Assembly (NCBI GenBank): GCA_030704615.1 | Contig: CM060732.1 | Location: forward strand, 19,342,001 to 19,406,000 | Length of the DNA: 64,000 bases | Reading direction: 5' to 3' | DNA from: Takakia lepidozioides | Taxonomy: Eukaryota > Streptophyta > Takakiopsida > Takakiales > Takakiaceae | In this document: positions 1-10,400 of the stretch, piece by piece | How the letters are laid out: each line of letters opens with the position of its first letter | Position numbering within the stretch: position 1 is the stretch's first letter | Position numbers and translations under genes: made by a program | The notes under the pieces: model-generated | What the model saw: the letters and a program-made list of their open reading frames with translations, nothing else | Databases searched by the model: none | What the model was told of the DNA's origin: nothing

Positions 1-2
1 TA

Positions 3-395
3 CAGAAGCCCAACTAGTCCACTGGAAGACGTGGGAGGGTGGAGCTCAAGCAAAATGTCCCCGTCAAACTCTGCTGCTCCATATTGAACCCTATGCACCC
101 GAAGGGACTCCCAATCAACAAAACACAGCTCGCTCTTACACCCAGGCACCCCTGCGAGGGCTTTCAATTTCGGAATGACACTCGTTATCTCCTGCAATTT
201 GTCATCATCCAAGAATGGAGTCTGCACTGGCGGAGGAATCTCATAAACATCCTCCGAGGACGAGTCTGACAGAGTCACGAATGTAGTGGATATGCTCACC
301 TCGCTTTTCACATGAACTATGTCATTCTGCTGCACGACCGATGCTGCAGTGCCAGGGGTAACTACTGATCCTGCCAACCAATAGTTTTGGCAACG
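3..395 (-). pseudogene. Partial minus-strand open frame, possibly a third ParB/methyltransferase-family fragment
   Basis: The minus strand is open in one frame from about 395 down to the left edge, with no start codon in view. Its predicted protein has an acidic serine stretch (SDSSSEDVYEIPPP) followed by a charged segment and the string GDILLELHPP. That order loosely resembles the acidic SDSDDD stretch and the DMILLDIPDG motif of the copy at 27011-28144, so it may be a third, oppositely oriented family member. The resemblance is weak and read by eye. The upper end runs into the tandem array at 375. It could equally be an unrelated retroelement frame. Confidence 0.3.
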
Positions 396-1036
396 CACAC
401 TATTTGTGCCCCCCTTTCCGGTTGTTTTTTTACTTCAAAATGGGCCACAAAGGGCCAGTATGCCATGCTCAAAATACCCCTAATTGGAAGCCCCAAACAG
501 TGTTTGAGGCCCCCTCTCTACCTGTTTTTTATTTCAAAATGGGCCATGTTTGATGTCTAAATGTGCCACACAGGGCCAGTGTGCCAAGTTCAAAACACCC
601 ATAGTTGGAAGCACCAAACAGTGTGCGGCAACGCACACAGTTTGGGCCCCCCTTTCCGGTTGTTTTTTTTACTTCAAAATGGGCCACAAAGGGCCAGTAT
701 GCCATGCTCAAAATACCCCTAATTGGAAGCCCCAAACAGTGTGCGGCAACGCACACTGTTTGGGCCCCTATTTCCGGTTGTTTTTTTATTTCAAAATGGG
801 CCACAAAGGGCCAGTATGCCATGCTCAAAATACCCCTAATTGGAAGCCCCAAACAGTGTGCTTCAAAGCACACTGTTTGTGGCCCCCTCTGTGCCTGTTT
901 TTTGATTTCAAAATGGCCATGTTTGATGTTTAAATGTGCCACACAGGGCCAGTGTGCCTAGTTCAAAACAGCCGTAGTTGGAAGCACCAAACAGTGTGCG
1001 GCAACGCACACTGTTTGTGCCCCCCTTTCCGGTTTT
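375..1036. repeat. Tandem array of about five 117-140 bp units, each with a 28-nt hairpin
   Basis: Units share a T-rich tract, 'TTCAAAATGGGCCA', 'GGGCCAGT' and a palindrome starting AAACAGTGTGC. Hairpins lie at 616-643, 734-761, 851-878 and 989-1016. Three have a GCG/CGC inner stem around GCAA; the one at 851-878 has CTT/AAG instead, so both arms changed together. Long frames across the array on both strands come from the repeat and are not genes. The array sits just upstream of the conserved splice acceptor at 1166, inside the intron position of the gene fragment that follows. Confidence 0.85.
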
Positions 1037-1166
1037 TTGTTTGTAAATCTGCCTCCTTGTTCCTCTTCTTGGTGGTTCTCGGATGGAGTTGCATAAGTCG
1101 TTCAAATGAATATGTTGGTGCCTGGTTTTCAAGCTTCTTAGATCTTTCTGGATGTCCTGTTCGCAG

Positions 1167-2140
1167 ACACGTTTGTTTGAAGTTGTTTGTCTCGTCCGAG
1201 TGCATCCACCTACGACTCCAGCCGTCATAAGGGAGTTCGCCATCACTCATGGGGGAAAATTCATAGATGAGAAGACAGATCCTCCCACGGATGACATGCA
1301 CCACAAGTACGTGGACAACAACGTTTGCTTGCAAAGGGGGAATGGGGTCCTTGGAGAGGGGCTAGGGAGAGGAGTCCGACTTTCATTCAAACGATTGTGG
1401 AGTGCTGCACCTACACCGACGCCAGAGTTCTGGATTTGTCAATGGGCACAGGTTCGTCTCTTCAACATTCACATTTGATCGGGTTTTTTGAGCTTGCACT
1501 TTTAGCGCTTCTCACCGTTCCAGATGAGTCTTCAATATCTATTTCCTTCCTTCTATTCCATTGCAGGTACTTCGTACCACGCTTGCAAGGCCAGTGCGCG
1601 ACATCTCTTCGGGATTGAAGGGGATGCCGAAATTTACAAGAACCTCCTGATGGGTTTGGGTGGACAAACTTCTCAAGTCCTTCCAAAGCCACTTCTCGGC
1701 GATATTGATATAGGGGAGACGTCCGACAAGGAGCTTGACTCCGACTTTGCTTGTGAGTAAGTTCAACCTGTGGATGCTTGCATTCTTGTTTCACTGGAAT
1801 CACTGTTCTTAAGGCAAGGTGCACATGGGAGACATCCTCTTCGTTGGACTTGTGCATAGCATCATTGCATTCAAAATGGGTTTTTGTCGACTTGTGCAGG
1901 AGTCCGTGTGCTTCCACTGACCCTCCAGGGCTATCACAACTTATTGGACTTCTTTCAAGTCCTCCTCAGTCTTACATGCTACCCGTCTATGTGGAGGCAC
2001 TTGCAGCAAGCATGTCCATTCATGACACTCGCAGTCCAACCATCGACGGTCGTGGTGGAAGACGTGGTGTTGGGGCCGGAATCTTTGTGGATGACATAAC
2101 ACAGGAGGTCGATTATGATTCTGATGACTTTGACACTTGA
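1167..2140 (+). pseudogene. 3' fragment of ParB/methyltransferase-like gene family (copy 1)
   Basis: Three exons match the last three exons of the copy at 23779-29354. Exon 1167-1451 begins after TTCGCAG with TRLFEVVC (other copy: TLVFEAYC) and reaches PTFIQTIVECC and VLDLSMGTG (other copy: PAFIQTLMETC, ILDLTCGTG). Exon 1567-1756 holds GTSYHACKASARHLFGIE. Exon 1900-2140 holds YMLPVYVEALAASMSIHDT and ends in TGA. Both introns are in the same phases (1 and 2) as in the other copy, so the duplication was of genomic DNA, not cDNA. The first exon needs a frameshift near 1330-1345, and the upstream exons are missing, replaced by the tandem array. VLDLSMGTG fits an S-adenosylmethionine-binding motif I. 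Calling it a pseudogene is an inference from the frameshift and truncation. Confidence 0.75.
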
Positions 2141-2882
2141 TATCAAGTTTTCTTTTACTTTTATTCGGGGCCAATTTTGAGATGGGATGGTGGTGTGTCC
2201 TTGTTGTCATGTTTGCAATGTGTGCGTGGGATGCAAATTCCTGGGATCAAACTATCATTGGAGATAGGGGTTGTATGGACTGCCCGTATTGTTCCTTCAA
2301 TCTCTTTAGTGTTTTCCGGAGCTCACAGTCTTGTGTGCATTGCAAAAACAAACAAACGTCTTTGGTTTGGGCAGTGCATTCTCGCATCATTTGTTCGTTG
2401 GTCTCCAAACCATTCCAGCCAGAAGAATGCTTGGTAAATCCACCACGTTAAAGTCCACGTGATCAAAGATCGTTCAGGCATTCTTCTGCTAAGCATCCAT
2501 GATGCTCCTGCACATACCATATATGTTGGCAGGGGTGGTAAGTAAGAAAACATTTCGCAGGGATCCGCTTTGGATGATGTGAGTGTGCACCTGCTCACGA
2601 CGTAGCCACATTCCAATGCAAGGGCTTGGTATGTTAATAACGTCTAAATAGATGCAATGGATAGAAAGGATGGATACAATGGATGTAACACATCCAGTCT
2701 GCATTCCCTGAAAATGGCTGATCAACTCGCGGTAATAGGTGACACCCGCGGAAATAGGCCCTGTATGCATGCTGACGTGGCGTGAGCCTGTGTTGGGCTC
2801 ACGGGCTCCTAGGCTCACTAGCTCACGCCTCCGGGCTCACGGAATAGCACCCCCCCTCTAGGGATCCACTTTGCCAACAGTG
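2141..2882. other. No gene seen
   Basis: Intergenic DNA after the copy-1 stop codon. Near 2779-2840 the short string GGGCTCAC recurs several times. No coding frame or RNA gene is convincing here. Confidence 0.6.
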
Positions 2883-5060
2883 CCTTAAACTACGCCGAGG
2901 GGTCAATGATACCTAGTCCACCTTTATTTTTCTTTTGGCACAATTGGTTCCATGAGAGCAAAGCCCTTCTTGATGGGGCTGCAGAAGTAGCTCCCCATAT
3001 GAAATTACAAATGAGTGCCTTAATTTCCTTGACCATGGCCTCATCTGGGTCCCAAACCGCCGCAGAAAACCACATTGATGCCTCCAAAACCTGGTTAGCA
3101 ACTAAAGCTCTACCCATAATGGAGAGCATTGCAGCACTCCAGAACGCCAGGTTTTTTTTTAGCCTAGCAAGCACATCTTTGAAGCGGTCATGATTTGACA
3201 TGTTCAGACCTATTTGATGCCCAACAGCTTGTGCGTTCGGCCCTCTTGCAGCCACCCAAGTCCTATATCTGCCCCCCATGGCTGACAGTGGGTTGTCGTT
3301 GCTTCATTATGCAGCTTGGACAAAATGCCCATTGATTTTTTCCAATTGACCTTGAGCCCTGTAGCCAGGCAGAAGGTGTGCAGAATTTGGAGTGCCTTGT
3401 CAACGTTGGCCTTTGTGGAGTTGTCCAGCAATAGAGTAGTGTCATCTGCATACATCGAGAGTTTCAGCATCTCCGGGGTCAGCGTGGGCAAGTGAAGGCC
3501 AATGATGTCTTGCCTGTAGTGCAACATGTGACCCAGCGAGTCCGCCGCTATGAGGAAGAGGAAGGGTGCCAGGGGGCAACCCTGCCGCACCGATCTGGAA
3601 ATGCGAAAGGGCCTCGATATAACCCCATTAACCATGACCTTGCTGGATGCTGCATGCAAGAGGATGTGGACCCATGTCAGGAAAGGCCCCCCCAGCCCTG
3701 ATTTCTCCATAGCCCCTTCCAAAAAAGTCCAATCAATGGAGTCAAAGGCCTTTTCAAAATCAAGCATTAAGAAGGCCAAGGGCTGGCTGTTTATTTTTGC
3801 TCTGTGAAGGGGCCTCGTGGGCCAGCAAGATGTTGTCTAAGATCATCCGATCTTTGAGAAAGCCAGTCTGCTCTTTCCTAATAATTTTCGGCAGGAGGGG
3901 CTGCAACCTCAAGGCCAGGGTCTTTGCGATAATCTTGTAAGTTGAGCTTAGCAAAGTGATTGGCCGGTAGTTGGCCAAATCTTCTCTATCTCCTTTCTTA
4001 AAGACTAGAGTAATGAGACCTTCCACCATCTGCGAGGGCATTATCTGTTTTACCAGAATATCATTAGCCATAAGGAGGAAGTCCTCCCCAATTGTATGCC
4101 ATAGTGCTTTAAAAAGTTCAATTGGGAGACCATCCAGTCCTGGCGATTTTTGCGAAGCCAAAGTGTTGACCGCCTGCCCCAATTCATACACGGACAGGGG
4201 GGCCGCCAGGTTTGATTTGTCCAGTTGAGAGATCGAACAGGGGATGTGGTGCAGCAGGGCTGCAGTTGCTTCTTGTTTCTGCTGCGAAACATCTTGCCTT
4301 TGAAACAGAGCTTGAAAATATGAGGCTGCCACTTCTGCCATGATTTTTGGCTTATCCACCAAAAGTCCATCTGCATCTCGCAAAGCTGGGACCATTGTGG
4401 CAACTCGCCGCTGCGCAACCTTAACAAAGAAATATCTATTCATCTTTTCCCTTTTAAGGCTCCAATTGACTCCAGCCTTGACTCTGGAGAATTGCTCCTT
4501 GGCATGTAACAGCGTGGAGAGGTTTCTCTTGGCATCCTTGTATGCAATTATGGTGTGCGCTCCCTCCAGACCCAACTGCAGCTTAAACTGGCAGACTTCC
4601 AAGCACTTAGTCAGAGCCTTTTGCCTTCTAGTATTGTCATCTGCCTTCTCCCTTGCCATGACTTTACAAAGGTCTCTTAACAATTCCATCTTCACCAAGA
4701 AACTGACGGTGGGTGAGGCTAGCTAGGTGGTTGCCGATTCCTAGGCATTTTGAAGGGTCTGAATGACGAGGGGATCTTGCAGCATGATGGGGTTTAGCTT
4801 GGAAAAACCCCTGCCTCTCACCCTGGACCTCGGGGTGTTGAGCATCAATTGCACCATGGCATGGTCAAACACATTCATAAGTGATCGTATTGATACAGCG
4901 GACATATGATCGAGGATTGTGCTCCGTGGGCTTATTCTTTCCTTTGCTCCCAACATCAACTCTGCTTGGTTACCAAGATGTTATCGTCTTATGGCCCGAT
5001 GTTCTGTTTATTTTTCCATGACTATCTAATCTCTTCAAAGGCCACCACTGTCCCTTTTTT
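2883..5060 (-). mobile_element. LINE retrotransposon remnant (reverse transcriptase)
   Basis: Minus-strand frames 4698-3760, 3779-3210 and 3279-2890 together give a non-LTR reverse transcriptase. In order: a charged region before the RT; SPGLDGLPIELFKALW; LVFKKGDREDLANYRPITLL; the first catalytic block MLDFEKAFDSIDWTFL; VRQGCPLAPFLF; the catalytic YADDTTLLLD; and a C-terminal part ending WNQLCQKKNKGGLGI, typical of plant L1-type elements. Around 4741-4959 the sequence suggests the end of the endonuclease domain (SDHAMVQLMLNTP-like), but most of the endonuclease is absent. At least two frameshifts (near 3770 and 3270) break the ORF, so this copy is dead. No poly(A) tail or target duplication was recognised. 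Confidence 0.9.
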
Positions 5061-5129
5061 TTCCCGTCTTCTTAAACCAAAATATTTAAAAAAAATAGAT
5101 TAAATGTCCGACTCTTTTTTTCTTTTGGT

Positions 5130-5330
5130 TTCCAAGGAAACACCAGCCGCAGCTACTGGACCTTGAGGGGGAAAGTAAACCCCCTTTTTGAGCCATGGAG
5201 GCATTACAGGGGCAGAACCCCAGCCCGAAGGCAGAGAGACAGATGACAGGATTTGAACCCTAGACCCGCAGGCCAGTACATTCAAATGGGCCACAGCCCA
5301 ATTGTGTTGATTATTTGTTTGATCAGACTC
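5130..5330 (-). mobile_element. Possible tRNA-derived SINE
   Basis: On the minus strand a Pol III box B-like string GGTTCAAATCC (5249-5259) lies downstream of a weak box A-like stretch, and the block ends near CCCCCTCAAGG. A related CCCCCTC-AAGG string follows the SINE-like block at 32878-33065. No clean target duplication was identified. Confidence 0.35.
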
Positions 5331-5399
5331 CCTCACTTTAGTAGTCACCTCCACCAATTTGAAAGATGCAAAGCTCCGTAGGGTTGAGAACAAGGCGTG

Positions 5400-6540
5400 A
5401 GATACACGGAGGCCCTGCCATTGTTTTACTGATATGAAGTTTTATGGGATGATGTTATGGCTAACAAGGCGTGACATACACTTAAGCCCTATTGTTGACT
5501 AATTTGGTATTCAATAGGAGTGCACATACATATCGGTCTTTCACCTATATACCAATACAACACTGGACTCTATTTTTAAAAGTAACAAAATTAAAAAATC
5601 ATTAAAATAAAAATAAAAATACTAAAATATATGTACTATTTACATATAGCATATTAAATATATATCTTCATATTATTATATTATGTCCTCATTCATAACT
5701 TATCACCTGCCTTTTTGGCAATGAGGGGGGAAAAAAAAATGGCGTTGTGGGCTTGAGTAGAACACATAAAGAACATGAGGAACCTCTAATCACTTGGGAT
5801 ATAAACACATATTACCATTTGATCTATGAATAGATGAATATACATAGACAATCAGCCATGAATAGAACACATTAAAAACATAAGGAGCATGTGACCCACT
5901 CCAGGTATAAGGCACTTCCCGTTGCATATGCATGCATACTAATGTAGTCACTGCTCAAGGCCAACAAAAAATGTGCCCAACTGGGAACTAAAAACTTTCA
6001 TGTTCCCATTAAGTCTCATGGGAACAACCCATGATATAAGGTTAAGGTCACTTTGGCCAACTTGATCCGTAGTCCCTACCCTGTCGGGCAGGGCCTACAA
6101 ACAAAAGCTTGCCTAGCTCCCGCCCTCGCTTTTGCGCATCTCATGTGGGACGTAACTTATGCGGAAACTGTTGTGTCCAGTTCCAACGGAAGACAGTAGC
6201 CCCCCGGGAAGAAGAGACACCACAATTTACGCTTCCTTGGGGTGCCTTGCATTACAAACTCCACCATCACATATTTGCTCACACCATGTGTCGACCAGCC
6301 AAATGCCCACAAGACACAGTGCAACACATGGCAGTGACTTATTTCTGTTTATTGCAAAAACAGGCGGACCGGAACTACTCAACAACTGCCGAGATTTGAC
6401 GGCGCAGGGGCAGCGGCCACACGTCCTTTCTCTCGCTCACAATAACGCCGTGACATGACACGACTCCAATCACGGAAAACAAACATTATTCTGCGGTCCA
6501 CAACTCCATCCTAGGTTTTTACTGCACCACCACCATATCC
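5400..6540. other. AT-rich intergenic DNA, no gene seen
   Basis: Very AT-rich between about 5560 and 5700, then ordinary intergenic sequence. Short frames at 6109-6458 lack domain signals or codon structure and are not called. Confidence 0.6.
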
Positions 6541-6690
6541 ACCTTGACGTTTCTGGGTTCAAATCCAGCCACCTGGTCGGCGGAATATGACGCCAACCGG
6601 AGTCAGTGTAAATAAGAGCTTCTTCCCTTGCGGGTACGGCCTCCGTTGGGTGGTGTGCTAGGTAATTGGGGTAATTGGGCTCTCTACCTA
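6540..6690 (+). mobile_element. SINE-like element
   Basis: Box B GGTTCAAATCC at 6556-6566 is followed by a body starting GACGCCAACCGGAG at 6589. The same body (GACGCC-CCGGAG...GTAAATAAGAGC-TCTTCCCTT) recurs at 21810 and, more diverged, at 22225, which supports a dispersed family. Confidence 0.55.
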
Positions 6691-6699
6691 CTTAGGCGG

Positions 6700-7470
6700 T
6701 GTCCCGTGAGCCTTGTGCTTGCTCACGTTCTTTCTTTTTGTTTTCCTTGCAAAGAAGGGGTTGTGAGGTGGTGTTCGAAAACACAATGCGTGACATAGAC
6801 GGATCTTGCCATCATGAAATGGATGTAGGTATCGTGAATAATAATATTTGTACAATAAGAGAGTCGAGAGAAAAGAGGGCATTGAAAACAGAAAAAAACA
6901 ATAAACGACAAGGGAGGGGGCGGGGGTGGGCCCTGTGCGCGGCTCCGAGTCAGCGAGCCTGCTTGCTTGTGTTTCTGGCGTGACGAACCTTCGGCACTCT
7001 CTGGATCTTTCTTCGCTTCTTGTCATTACGTCCTCGCTGCGTCTTCGCTTGCCTCTCTTGCCATTGCTGCACAAGCGACTGCTTTTTCAGGGATCCGCAG
7101 GATGAGAATTGCTGGTTTTTTATGGCCTTCTGCAGGAGTGCTTGAGGCTGCTTCGGTTCTTGGAGAGCAGCTGTAGGCCGCGGATCTATGAATGCTGGTT
7201 CACCATGCCATTACTCTTGGCTTTGTATTTTCTTTCGGGTAAGCGAGTAGTGCATTGAGGAGTATTGAGCTTTGCAGGTGAGTAGCATAGCGGAGCAAAA
7301 ATGGGACTCTGGGAACGCTGCAGATGGGGCTCTGGGGCTCAAGAAGCGTGAAATGGGCTCCTGGTCAGGAAAGAATGAGGGCAGGATTGATGGGTTCAAG
7401 GGAGGGTTGAGCTCCGATGTAGGTAGGGCCCGAGAGAAACAACCACGGGCTTGACGAGGCAGGGGAAGAG
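6700..7470 (+). promoter_or_regulatory. Upstream region of the histidine kinase gene
   Basis: Sequence between the SINE and the first long coding exon; it should hold the promoter and 5' UTR. An acceptor-like TTTGCAG near 7278 could end a 5'-UTR intron. No confident TATA box is visible. Frames on both strands here look like chance. Confidence 0.35.
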
Positions 7471-10400
7471 ATGACCTCCGTGGACAATCTCCTGGGTGGA
7501 TGCAACCATGTGTGTCCTTGGCATCCTTTCCCTCTCTCCTGCGTTCCTGCAGAAGCTACTACTCCGAGAGTTCCTGCCGATCTTCCTTTGACAAGTCGGA
7601 GTCAGAGCAGCGCATCCGCTAAAGAGAATGCCTCCGTTACCAGCAGTGCTTTTGCAGCTGCTACCTGTCAGTCTGCTCGTACGTACCACTCGACTCCTTC
7701 GGCGACCCCTTCGCTGCCTCCCCTTGGGGCTTTACCATCATCGTGTTCGTCTCTTGGGCCTCAAGCGTCACCGGATAACCCTCTCGTTGCTGCCGAGCTC
7801 CCACCGACAAATCAGAGCAGCACTTCCCCTAAAGAGAATTACTTCGTTACCACCACCTCTTCTGGAGCTGCTCTGTACTACTCGGCTCCTTCGGCAAGCC
7901 CTTCGCTGCCTTCCCTTGGGGCTTTTTCATCATCAGTGCGCACTCCAATTTTCCCTCCTTCCATCGCCCCAACCCATCTAGACCCAGCTGTTCCCCATTC
8001 TGATTTGGCCAGAGAACTCAAAGCTCCGGAGGATCCTCTCTGTTGCACTGCTGCTAGTGCTGCAACTTTTGGAACAAACCTCTTCTCCCGTAGTCCTCCC
8101 AGTCTTCCCCGGAACCCTGTCAGCCAGTCCTTGATTTTGGAGTCACCTGGTTTTGCATTAGACAGTTCGAATAGAGAATCAGTTGAGCATTGGCAGAGGA
8201 AGACCGAAGCACTTCTTTTGGAAAATGAACAGCTTCGTCAACAAATAAGAAGCTCAGTTATACTGAGGTCTGGCTTAGTGCCCAAGGAAGGTGGGAACAA
8301 TATTGTAAATGTCGATGGAGGGATGATGACTTCACTTGAAAGCAGCAGGAGCAAAGCAGATGAGGATGTAATGAGACACGATGAGGAGTTTCATAGTTGT
8401 TCTTGGAGGGAGCTTGCGGAAGATCTTCAAGCTCAACTGGAATTGTGTGAAGCGAGAGAGGCCTCCCATGGATGGGATTGTCTTGATGCCAGTGCAGTTT
8501 TGGAAAGGACTCGCAGAATTGAGCTTCTCCTTCAGATGGTTTTCAAAGACATACCTATCATTATTTCGTTGTGTGATAAAGACTTGCGGTACACTTACGT
8601 CAAGTAAGATCTTCTCTCCCATTCTCAAAAGCCTTTTATTGTACAGAGTATAAAATATTTATTTGGCATGAATGCCTGCACTCCATTGCAGATAAATTGT
8701 GAATGAAAAACCCATCCAGCAATGAAACTGTATTAGTTGGTGACTTCCCTAGAGTTGTTTTGCACTCTAGACTATGGATCAAGTCTACTTCATAATTATT
8801 GTTTAATTCAAAGGAAACTTGGCCGGTTTGGGTTGAGTCCAAAGAGTTAGACCTTAAACCACACTGACCTGATTTTCTCTTGCAGGTTTGTATGCATGTC
8901 TCCATCTGAGGTTCATCCTGAGGTGGGTACCTTGTGACATGACTTTCGAACAATATGATGCATGGAGTAAAACTAGAGCAGTTGTTATCTCTGTCGTGGA
9001 GCAATCAGTTTATGCAATAACTGAAGTATGACATATTGCCAATCTTTGGGGTTGCTATTTCACCCATCAAGGGGAGTGCATCAACTAACAATTGTTCCAA
9101 TTGTATCTGAGGACAGAATATAAAGGGGATGAAGGATACGGAGCTTGTTGGGGTCATTCCAGGAGCTCTGGAAATGATGAAAATAAAGCAAGAGGTTCTA
9201 CAATCAAGAGTGGCACAGCAAAGAGAGTTCACAATCCCCATGGATGATGGCAGCACAAAATGGCTGGTCGTCACCTGTGAGCCTATTTGCAGTAAAGCGG
9301 GCCATATACTTGGCGTGACGACTGCTTCAATGGATGTTACTGAGCAGGTATGCAAGTTTGTCTAGAAGATAGTTATTGACATTTTGGTGTTGACACCAAT
9401 AATTGAGGAGCTGGTGTTACGGTGTTTTTTAGTATAATGATTCTGCATGACTGTAGATCAACCTGTGCATCCTTATCTTGAATTTGGAATTCTCTGGAGC
9501 TATAGGCAATCGCAAGAGAGAGGCTCGCCCAGATGAGAGAAGAAATGGCTGTGCGTGAAGCAACTGAGAAGGAACTGCGCCGTGCCATAACAGCAGCAGG
9601 TATTATTTGATTTGATTTGATTTGATTTTTTAATTTTCCCTTCCTACGTGTCCTTTCTTGGCTGAAAATCTCTCCTGACATCGTCGTGTAAACTTTTTTA
9701 AGCTCAGTTGTGTTTTTGCTTCGATTATTGTCCACAATGCGGCTACCTTTCTCACAGCAGCAGCCCTTTTGATTGTAGGCACCTTATGGGCCTATGGTGT
9801 CGTGCTGTACCAATCAGATGAACATTCATCGCATAATGTTGTTTGTTTTAGGAAGTGCCTTGATTTCTGCTAATGCTAGCACAGTCCAACCTTGAATCAC
9901 TGTGGTGCAATTAATTAGGGATGTGCATAGAGGGTGGAGCCAATAGTGACTTTGATGTCAGGTCTTAGGCAGATTAACTTCTGTGGGCTTTTGTTCTTCT
10001 GAAATAGAACCTCGTGTTGGTCTCTGACAACCTCTTGGTGCTAGTGCACTTGTTGGTAATTGATCTCTCTCTCACTAGATGGGGTGAAATAAAGTCTCGA
10101 AGCTCGTACTTGCTCAATAGGAAAGTGTATTTCATGGTTTCTCTTCCAGGACTGTTTTGTGCTACCAGTGTATAGGCAGTGTTTTGTGTCAAGTTGATGC
10201 CTGACTGCAAGGTGGGATTGCCTTCAGATGAAGCAATGGAGGCCAAAAACAATTTTCTTGCCGTAATGTCTCATGAGATCCGAACTCCTCTCAATGGTGT
10301 TCTTGGTGAGAGAATCAATGTCCCTATATCTGTCTTTTTAGGCAACTCTACCCTGTTGAGTACCTTAAAAAGCTAATCTTGCAGCAGGTGCCCATGCCTA

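Noticed and set aside
529-1334. Long frames on both strands across the first repeat array
   Set aside because: They follow the repeat period and carry only repeat-encoded strings such as GLPIRGILSMAYWPF; no gene.
6556-6566. tRNA gene at the GGTTCAAATCC box B
   Set aside because: No cloverleaf arms or acceptor stem could be drawn; better explained as a SINE promoter.
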